DNA of 6,223 nt. It comes from DATJUF01 sp035524095 (lineage in GTDB: Bacteria > Desulfobacterota > Binatia > Binatales > Binataceae). Positions within the stretch are counted from its first letter, which is position 1. Each line of letters begins with the position of its first letter. The notes beneath the pieces are model-generated. The model was not told the DNA's origin. It did no database searches and worked only from the letters and a program-made list of their open reading frames with translations. Location: positions 1 through 6,223 of the forward strand of contig DATKPK010000090.1 in assembly GCA_035524095.1 (NCBI GenBank). Direction: 5' to 3'. Of this stretch, positions 1 through 4,839 are shown piece by piece. The position numbers and the translations under genes are program-made.

Positions 1-1
1 A

Positions 2-1084
2 AGTTCTCATTCGACAAGCCAAAGAATCGCTCAACGGCTCCTTACCAAGCGGCTCGCGGAAATCCAAATTGGTCAATTCTCCGGTGTTAGGCAAGACCGA
101 CTCACGTTTGTCGCGCTTTGGGCTGGCGTGATTCGCGATTACGAGATCAATGAGAAGCGCTCCATCCGTATGCTGAGGGTGCGACTCGCTCATTTGGAGC
201 CATTCTTCGGAGATATGCGAGCGATCGAAATATCGACCGCAAAAGTAGAGGAATATAAGCAGCAGCGGAAGCGCAAAGGCGCCAGCAATGCGAGCATCAA
301 TCGAGAGCTGGCCTTGCTGCGCAGGGCCTTTCGAATTGCTACCGAAGCGGGACATTTGAATACAGCTCCTAAGTTCAGAATGCTGGAGGAAAACAACGCC
401 CGTGGCGGCTTTTTTGAGCAGGAGGACTTTCAGCGCGTCCGCGCGGCGCTGCCGGAGTATTTGAAATTGCCCATATCTTTTCTCTACTTGTCGGGCTGGC
501 GTGTAGACGAAATGCGCAAGTTGCGCTGGTCGGACGTTGATTTGGAAGCGGCTTCGATCCTCCTGCCGAAGGAGCGCAGCAAGAACAAGCAAGCGCGGAC
601 GCTTGCATTGGCCGGAGAATTACTAAAAGTGATTAGGCAAGCACACGCGATAAGGCGTCGCGATTGCCCGTTTGTATTCTATCGATTCGGTGTTCGAGCG
701 CGTGGTCTTCCCGATGGACAACCTATAGGACAATTTGACCGGTCCTGGAAATTAGCGTGTCAGGCCGCCGACGTCATTGGTCGTATCGTGCACGACTTCC
801 GCAGAACGGCCATCCGAAACATGGTTCGGGCGGGGGTGCCCGAACGGGTGGCGATGGAGATTTCCGGACATCGGACACGTGAGGTCTTCGAACGGTACAA
901 TATCGTGAGCGAGTCCGACCTCCGTCTGGCTCAAGAACGACTCAGCGACTACCTTCGCGCGCAAGGAACCAAAGTGACTGAGGACCGAAACGGCTATACT
1001 GTACAAAACACGGACACTGTCTGCGCTAGCAAGATTCCACCGGAGCTTGCGGGGGAAAACCAGCTAATAAAATCAATTAGTTAG
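2..1084 (+). CDS. Tyrosine recombinase / phage-type integrase, 5'-partial
   Basis: Site-specific recombinase that cuts and rejoins DNA through a covalent phosphotyrosine link, probably inserting its element into the adjacent tRNA gene. The first in-frame start in the window is GTG 128, but the frame is open without a stop back to base 2. The upstream codons read like the usual integrase N-terminus (KRLAEIQIGQFSG, then RLTF.ALW), so the true start lies left of the window. Numbering from GTG 128, the core-binding SAM-like domain covers about residues 1-80 and the catalytic domain about 95-280. The catalytic set is complete: Arg125 (GWRVDEMR), probable Lys152 (SKNK), His222 and Arg225 (HDFRR), His248 (GHRT) and nucleophile Tyr257 (ERYNIVS, codon 896-898). 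A tail of roughly 40 residues beyond the catalytic domain is not recognisable. The gene ends 5 bases from the tRNA 3' end. No frameshift is seen, so it is probably functional. Confidence 0.93.
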   Translation, partial: SSHSTSQRIAQRLLTKRLAEIQIGQFSGVRQDRLTFVALWAGVIRDYEINEKRSIRMLRVRLAHLEPFFGDMRAIEISTAKVEEYKQQRKRKGASNASINRELALLRRAFRIATEAGHLNTAPKFRMLEENNARGGFFEQEDFQRVRAALPEYLKLPISFLYLSGWRVDEMRKLRWSDVDLEAASILLPKERSKNKQARTLALAGELLKVIRQAHAIRRRDCPFVFYRFGVRARGLPDGQPIGQFDRSWKLACQAADVIGRIVHDFRRTAIRNMVRAGVPERVAMEISGHRTREVFERYNIVSESDLRLAQERLSDYLRAQGTKVTEDRNGYTVQNTDTVCASKIPPELAGENQLIKSIS

Positions 1085-1088
1085 CTAA
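1064..1088. other. AT-rich stretch at the presumed attachment-site junction
   Basis: These bases, overlapping the last integrase codons and the 5-base gap to the tRNA, are strikingly AT-rich in a GC-rich neighbourhood. They contain the palindrome TTAGCTAA (1081-1088), a direct repeat AGCTAA (1062-1067 and 1083-1088) and a short inverted pair CTAAT/ATTAG (1064-1068 and 1076-1080). AT-rich, bendable DNA with short repeats is usual next to integrase core sites, where recombinase or bending proteins bind. That role is inferred from position only. Confidence 0.3.
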
Positions 1089-1089
1089 G

Positions 1090-1161
1090 TGCCCCGGCCG
1101 GGAGTCGAACCCGGACTTGAGGTTCCGGAGACCTCCGTGATGTCCTTTTCACTACCGGGGC
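1090..1161 (-). tRNA. tRNA-Arg (anticodon CCG)
   Basis: The minus strand folds into a complete 72-nt cloverleaf. The acceptor stem GCCCCGG (1161-1155) pairs with CCGGGGC (1097-1091), with discriminator A at 1090. The D stem is GTGA/TCAC (1152-1149 with 1140-1137) with loop AAAGGACA carrying the conserved GG. The anticodon stem is GAGGT/ACCTC (1135-1131 with 1123-1119) with loop CTCCGGA. The variable region is AAGT, and the T arm is CCGGG-TTCGACT-CCCGG (1114-1098). The anticodon CCG (1128-1126) reads the arginine codon CGG. A20 in the D loop and C35 agree with arginine identity. CCA is not encoded (ACT follows), so it must be added enzymatically. The gene is convergent with the integrase, whose transcript could run antisense into it. 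The tRNA looks intact, as expected if integration rebuilt its 3' end. Confidence 0.95.
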
Positions 1162-1183
1162 ACAAGTTTGAAGGGATGACTCT

Positions 1184-1210
1184 AGTATATCCCGCACGCC
1201 GCTGGAACAA
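1184..1210 (-). promoter_or_regulatory. Probable tRNA-Arg promoter
   Basis: On the minus strand TATACT (1189-1184) matches the -10 consensus at five of six positions and lies 22 bases upstream of the mature tRNA 5' end, a suitable distance for a short 5' leader. A weak -35 candidate, TTGTTC (1210-1205), stands 15 bases upstream. The -10 is convincing and the -35 is poor. Confidence 0.45.
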
Positions 1211-1256
1211 CCGCGGATCAGGCGCTGGCCTCGACTCCTCGTCCTCTCGTTCCGAT

Positions 1257-1286
1257 TTGACAGCTCCCAAACCCGTGGCGCAAAAT
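1257..1286 (+). promoter_or_regulatory. Possible promoter for the CMD/CoA-transferase/amidase operon
   Basis: A perfect TTGACA at 1257-1262 is followed, 18 bases on, by CAAAAT (1281-1286), which matches four of six -10 positions. It lies in the 257-base gene-free stretch between the divergent tRNA and the first catabolic gene, and would give a leader of roughly 125 bases. The spacing is at the long end and the -10 is weak. No operator is obvious nearby. Confidence 0.3.
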
Positions 1287-1418
1287 CCCTCCCACCTACA
1301 TCCGCTTGCCAGAGATAGGGTTCGCCCGCCAACCCGTGCTCATGCGAATTTGCGTCCCAGAAAATGTGTCTGTGAACCGGCCAAGTAAACTCTCTGTCCC
1401 CGTCCAGGAGAATCGCTA

Positions 1419-1979
1419 ATGGCTCTCTTGCCCTATCTCGATGATAACGACGCCACGCCCGAAGTCCGCAAGATGCTCAGCAGCCGGCCCGTGGTCCTGA
1501 ACGTCCAGCGAATGACGGCGAACGCCCAAGGCATTTTCGCCGCTCGCAACCGCCTCAGCAATGCTCTCTTCACGCAAATCAAGCTTGATCCGCGCCTGCG
1601 CGAAATCGCGATTCTGCGCACTGCTAAAGATTGCCATTCCGTCTACGAATGGACCCAGCATGTGCCAGCCGCGAAACACGTCGGGGTCACTGACGAGCAA
1701 ATCGCCGCTATCGAAAACTGGCCCACCGCGACATGTTTCAACGACTTGGAGCGCCTCGTCATGCAGCTCACCGACGAGGTCAACACCAATGTCAAGGGCA
1801 GTCGCGCTACCCTCGACAGCCTCAAGCGCCATCTCAGTCCCGGCGAAATCATCGAATTACTGATCATCATCGGCCATTGGCGCCAGACCGCAAGCATCCT
1901 GGAGACCACCGAGGTCGATCTCGAAGATTTCGCCGGCCAGTACAACATCCTCGATGGGATGAAAGCGGCCTCCCGCTAA
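1419..1979 (+). CDS. Carboxymuconolactone decarboxylase family protein (AhpD-like fold)
   Basis: A 186-residue, soluble, all-helical protein of the CMD/AhpD superfamily. The core is the segment LREIAILRTAKDCHSVYEWTQH (about residues 60-81), followed by VPAAKHVGVTDEQIAAIE, which is the family's helix pair. Cys72, Glu77, Trp78 and His81 match the Y-E-W-x-x-H form of the motif. The second cysteine of the AhpD CxxC pair is replaced by Val75, so AhpD-type disulfide peroxidase activity is unlikely. The exact reaction is unknown; members of this subgroup often sit in catabolic operons. The ATG is supported by AGGAG at 1406-1410 with an 8-base spacer. The gene ends 18 bases before the CoA-transferase and is probably the first gene of the operon. 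Family assignment is secure, function is not. Confidence 0.88.
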   Translation: MALLPYLDDNDATPEVRKMLSSRPVVLNVQRMTANAQGIFAARNRLSNALFTQIKLDPRLREIAILRTAKDCHSVYEWTQHVPAAKHVGVTDEQIAAIENWPTATCFNDLERLVMQLTDEVNTNVKGSRATLDSLKRHLSPGEIIELLIIIGHWRQTASILETTEVDLEDFAGQYNILDGMKAASR

Positions 1980-1997
1980 CGATTCCGAGGGGCGAAG

Positions 1998-3167
1998 ATG
2001 AACCCGCTACCGCTCGCTCGTTTCAAGGTTATCGATCTGACCCGCGCCCGCTCCGGCCCCACTGCCGTCCGTCAACTCGCCGATTGGGGCGCCGACGTGC
2101 TCAAGGTCGAATCGACCGATTCCAGCCTTGAGGTCGGCTCGCGCAACGGTTTCGATTTCCAGAATCTCCATCGCAACAAACGCAGCATGACCCTCGACCT
2201 CAAAACTCCTGAGGGTGTCGAAATCCTCAAACGCCTCGCCACCACCGCCGATGTCCTCGTCGAAAACTACCGCCCTGACGTCAAGCATCGCCTTGGTATC
2301 GACTACGCGAGCCTGCGCGCGCTTAACCACCGACTCGTCTATGCGAGCATCTCCGGCTTCGGCCAGGACGGCCCCTACGCCAACCGCCCCGGTCTCGACC
2401 AGATTGCGCAGGGCGTGGGCGGCCTGATGTCCATCACTGGCCTCCCCGGTCAGGGTCCCGTCCGGGCCGGTATCGCGATCGCAGACCTCACTGCCGGTAT
2501 CTTCTGCGCGATGGGTATCCTCGTCGCCCTGCTCGAACGCGAGCAATCCGGTGAAGGGCAGTGGGTCCAGTCGTCGCTACTCGGCGCTCAAATCGCGATG
2601 CTCGATTTTCAGGCCGCGCGCTGGCTCCTCGCTCATGAAGTCCCCGAGCAGGCCGGCAACAATCATCCGACTTCGATTCCGACCGGCGTCTTCGCCACTG
2701 CTGACGGTCATATCAATATCGCGGCCTCCGGCGCCGATCTCTTCGCCCGGCTTTGCAAGACGCTTGACGCCGAACATCTCGCCACCAATCCTGAATACGC
2801 CAATGGCCGTGAACGCCTCCGCAATCGCGACCGTCTCAACGCCGCCATTGAGGAAATCACTCGCACCCGCACCTCCGCCGAATGGATTGATCGCTTGAAT
2901 GCCGCCGGCGTGCCCTGCGGCCCGATCTACAACATCGATCAGGTTTTCGCGGATCCTCAAGTACGTCATCTCGGTATCGCCCGCGCGATAGACACGCCCG
3001 AACATGGCCGTCAGGAGTTGGTCGGACAGGCCGTAGATCTCAGCCGCACGCCATGGGTTCTTCGCACTACGGCCCCTGAGAAAGGCGAGCACACGGACGC
3101 CGTCCTGACCGCCCTCGGTTATGACGCCGCGACGATCGCCGACCTTCGCTCCCGCGGGATCATTTGA
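1998..3167 (+). CDS. CaiB/BaiF (family III) CoA-transferase
   Basis: A 389-residue cytosolic enzyme that moves CoA from an acyl-CoA donor to a carboxylic acid, activating it for degradation. The length is normal for the family. The N-terminal Rossmann-like part shows SGPTAVRQLADWGADVLKVE (residues 19-38). Then follow RNKRSMTLDLKTPEG (59-73), the block DVLVENYRPDV (85-95) and the SGFGQDGPYANRPGLDQIAQG region (119-139). Asp163 in IAIADLTAG aligns by motif with the catalytic aspartate (Asp169 of formyl-CoA transferase). The C-terminal part carries the typical AAGVPCGPIYNIDQVFADPQV. The start is supported by GAGGGG at 1987-1992 with a 5-base spacer. It lies between the CMD protein and the amidase, whose start is 25 bases downstream. 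The acyl substrate cannot be read from sequence. Like the preceding gene, it favours C-ending codons, especially CTC for Leu. Confidence 0.93.
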   Translation: MNPLPLARFKVIDLTRARSGPTAVRQLADWGADVLKVESTDSSLEVGSRNGFDFQNLHRNKRSMTLDLKTPEGVEILKRLATTADVLVENYRPDVKHRLGIDYASLRALNHRLVYASISGFGQDGPYANRPGLDQIAQGVGGLMSITGLPGQGPVRAGIAIADLTAGIFCAMGILVALLEREQSGEGQWVQSSLLGAQIAMLDFQAARWLLAHEVPEQAGNNHPTSIPTGVFATADGHINIAASGADLFARLCKTLDAEHLATNPEYANGRERLRNRDRLNAAIEEITRTRTSAEWIDRLNAAGVPCGPIYNIDQVFADPQVRHLGIARAIDTPEHGRQELVGQAVDLSRTPWVLRTTAPEKGEHTDAVLTALGYDAATIADLRSRGII

Positions 3168-3192
3168 ACGCCACGCAACCGCGATTCCTCTG

Positions 3193-4641
3193 ATGAGTAC
3201 ACAGAATGAAATCTGCCGAATGAACGCGGTCACGCTGGCCGTCCATCTGAAATCTAAGGCCTTGTCATCCGTTGAAGTGATTGAGGCTGTGCTGGCGCGA
3301 ATGGAGAGGTTGGAGCCGAGTCTCCACGCCTTCTGCACGCCGACCCCTGATCTCGCACGCGCGGAGGCCAAGCGCGTCGAGAAGGCAATCATGCGTGGCG
3401 AGCCAATAGGCCCACTTGCGGGAGTGCCGATAAGCCACAAGGATTTGATTCTGACCAAAGGCGTGCGTACCGCCTCGGGCTCGCTTGCCTATAAGGACTT
3501 CATTCCGGCCGAAGACGATATCGTTGTCGAGCGCCTCCGCAATGCGGGCGCGATCATGATCGGCAAGACCAACGTTCCCGAATTCGGCTACAGCCCGACA
3601 GGCCATAACCCAGTCTTTGAAACCACTCGCAATCCATGGAATCTTGCGCTCACTACCGGAGGATCGAGCGCTGGCGCAGCCGCGGCAGTCGCAACCGGCA
3701 TCGGTCCTTTAGCAACGGGCAGTGACGGCGGCGGTTCGGTGAGAATACCCGCCTCCTTTTGCGGCCTCTATGGATTCAAGCCCTCGATGGGCCGAATCCC
3801 GCTCTATCCAGGATGTCGTGACGAACGTTACCCGGGAGTGTCAGGATGGGAATCGCTCGAGCACATCGGGCCGATCACGCGAACCGTGGAAGACGCTGCC
3901 TTGTTGATGTCCGTCGCTGCCGGTCCCGATATGCGTGATCGTCATAGTCTGCCACGAGCGGATTTTGAATGGACGGAATGTTCAGGCGGCGATCTGCGCG
4001 GCTTACGGATAGCTTTCAGTCCCGATTGGGGCTATGCGCCGGTGGACCCCGAGGTGCGGCGCGTTGCCGGGGAAGCGGCAAGATTATTTGAGCGCGACCT
4101 CGGATGTGTTGTCGAAGAGGCAAATCCCGGATGGAGCAATCCCTTTGGTGCCTTCTTTGCGATCATGATGGCCGAGAGCGATCTGCGCGGGATGCGCGAG
4201 ATGGCGCGCAAGTTTCCGATGTCAAGCCATCTGCTGGACGCTCTCAACATTCCTTGGACTGCCGAAGATTTCACTGATGCCAACATGAAGCGCAAGGAAC
4301 TCGTTCGTACGATGGCAAAGTTCATGGCGCGCTATGATCTGCTGCTGACGCCAACGCTCGCCGTCCCGCCGTTCGCGATTCACACGCAAGGGCCTGAGAA
4401 AATCGATGGCCGCTACGTTCGTCCCGCCGAATTTCTCGCCTTTACCTTCCCGCTCAACTTGACGGGCCAACCGGCTGCTACCGTGCCCGCTGGCTGGACT
4501 GCGGATGGCCTGCCGATTGGCTTGCAGATCATTGGGCGGCATTTGGACGACGCGGCTGTCCTCCGAGCTTCCGCTGCATTCGAGGCGGCGGCGCCATGGC
4601 GCGACGAATGGCCCCCCATCCTGGCCGAAATGGGATTGTAA
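3193..4641 (+). CDS. Amidase (amidase signature family)
   Basis: A 482-residue hydrolase that cleaves a carboxylic amide to acid and ammonia or amine. The catalytic Lys-cisSer-Ser triad is complete: Lys83 (PISHKDL), Ser158 (TTGGSSAG) and nucleophile Ser182 (GGGSVRIP). The spacings of 75 and 24 residues equal those of the fatty acid amide hydrolase triad (142, 217, 241). The C-terminal block GQPAATVPAGW...GLPIGLQIIGR is also typical. No signal peptide is seen, so it should be cytosolic. The start is uncertain. ATG 3193 (MSTQNE) fits the family length and lies just past the CoA-transferase stop. ATG 3220 is the alternative, and ATG 3121 would overlap the upstream gene with an unlikely Arg/Pro-rich extension. 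None has a clear ribosome-binding site, suggesting translational coupling. Codon choice differs from the two upstream genes. The substrate is unknown. GatA is less likely because no gatB or gatC is near. Confidence 0.92.
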   Translation: MSTQNEICRMNAVTLAVHLKSKALSSVEVIEAVLARMERLEPSLHAFCTPTPDLARAEAKRVEKAIMRGEPIGPLAGVPISHKDLILTKGVRTASGSLAYKDFIPAEDDIVVERLRNAGAIMIGKTNVPEFGYSPTGHNPVFETTRNPWNLALTTGGSSAGAAAAVATGIGPLATGSDGGGSVRIPASFCGLYGFKPSMGRIPLYPGCRDERYPGVSGWESLEHIGPITRTVEDAALLMSVAAGPDMRDRHSLPRADFEWTECSGGDLRGLRIAFSPDWGYAPVDPEVRRVAGEAARLFERDLGCVVEEANPGWSNPFGAFFAIMMAESDLRGMREMARKFPMSSHLLDALNIPWTAEDFTDANMKRKELVRTMAKFMARYDLLLTPTLAVPPFAIHTQGPEKIDGRYVRPAEFLAFTFPLNLTGQPAATVPAGWTADGLPIGLQIIGRHLDDAAVLRASAAFEAAAPWRDEWPPILAEMGL

Positions 4642-4642
4642 C

Positions 4643-4691
4643 CCGAATAAATATCATCGCCCAAATTACACGAGGCCGCTCTTATTCGGCC
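4643..4691 (+). terminator. Weak hairpins after the amidase gene
   Basis: Directly after the amidase stop, CCGAATAA (4643-4650) is an exact inverted match to TTATTCGG (4682-4689). A tighter hairpin GGCCG (4674-4678), 8-nt loop, CGGCC (4687-4691) shares the same right arm, so the two cannot form together. Neither has a T-run behind it, so intrinsic termination is doubtful. It may be an mRNA-stabilising or weak termination structure. Confidence 0.25.
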
Positions 4692-4714
4692 AACTAGATT
4701 CGTCCTACGGCGTG

Positions 4715-4751
4715 CGCAACTATCAAAAGGAATATAGTTGCGGTACGCAAC
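4715..4751. promoter_or_regulatory. Nested palindromes, candidate operator before the monooxygenase gene
   Basis: Two perfect inverted repeats share one arm. The first is CGCAACTAT (4715-4723), a 10-base spacer, ATAGTTGCG (4734-4742). The second is GTTGCG (4737-4742), GTA, CGCAAC (4746-4751). The motif CGCAAC thus appears three times in alternating orientation within 37 bases. A -10-like TATAGT (4733-4738, five of six) lies inside, without a good -35 at normal spacing. This pattern fits a regulator operator overlapping the promoter of the downstream gene, about 90 bases before its start. As RNA it could form two exclusive hairpins. No regulator gene is in the window and the motif is not one I recognise. 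Confidence 0.5.
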
Positions 4752-4826
4752 CCGGACAACCTCCACTGAGATCTGCCGAGCGTCCTGCCCTTTCCCAGAC
4801 CTGAAGCTTTCTTAAACCCTCGGCTC

Positions 4827-4832
4827 AGGAGG
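4827..4832 (+). promoter_or_regulatory. Ribosome-binding site deciding the monooxygenase start
   Basis: A full AGGAGG stands 7 bases before ATG 4840, the optimal distance, and only 4 bases before the in-frame GTG 4837. It therefore favours ATG 4840. The upstream CCTGA (4800-4804) can pair with TCAGG (4825-4829), which would partly mask the site. Confidence 0.7.
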
Positions 4833-4839
4833 AAGCGTG

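Larger units (their letters stand above)
1..1089. mobile_element. Terminal segment of an integrative element at tRNA-Arg
   Basis: An intact integrase gene pointing at, and stopping 5 bases short of, the 3' end of a tRNA gene is the classic attachment-site arrangement of genomic islands and prophages. Elements of this kind normally recombine into the 3' half of the tRNA and leave it intact, so the element should lie on the tRNA's 3' side, which is to the left here. The distal end and the second att copy are outside the window. No other element gene is visible, so whether it is a prophage, an ICE or an island cannot be said. The boundary is inferred. Confidence 0.55.

Noticed and set aside
1089..1388. 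Plus-strand reading frame of 99 codons starting in the tRNA
   Set aside because: It begins on the antisense strand of tRNA-Arg, and its PRPGVEPG start is the well-known spurious translation of tRNA complements. No ribosome-binding site or family match.
1162..1418. Searched for a small gene or RNA between the tRNA and the CMD gene
   Set aside because: No frame with a ribosome-binding site and no strong hairpin plus T-run; only promoter-like hexamers are supported.
1416..1832. Minus-strand reading frame of 138 codons
   Set aside because: Fully opposite the CMD-family gene, which has a good ribosome-binding site and motif; no independent support.
2007..2546. Minus-strand reading frame of 179 codons
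   Set aside because: Opposite the conserved N-terminal half of the CoA-transferase, with low-complexity Asp/Gly/Ala-rich content and no recognisable motif.
3121..3192. N-terminal extension of the amidase from ATG 3121
   Set aside because: It would overlap the CoA-transferase C-terminus by 47 bases, is Arg/Pro-rich and unlike amidase N-termini, and has no ribosome-binding site. ATG 3193 was chosen instead.
2577..3458. Long minus-strand reading frame (293 codons)
   Set aside because: It lies opposite the CoA-transferase and amidase genes, both of which have clear family motifs. It spans their junction and is a by-product of GC-rich codons.
4505..4804. Plus-strand reading frame of 99 codons across the amidase end and intergenic region
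   Set aside because: It is mostly the amidase in another frame and runs through the palindromes; the composition is not protein-like.
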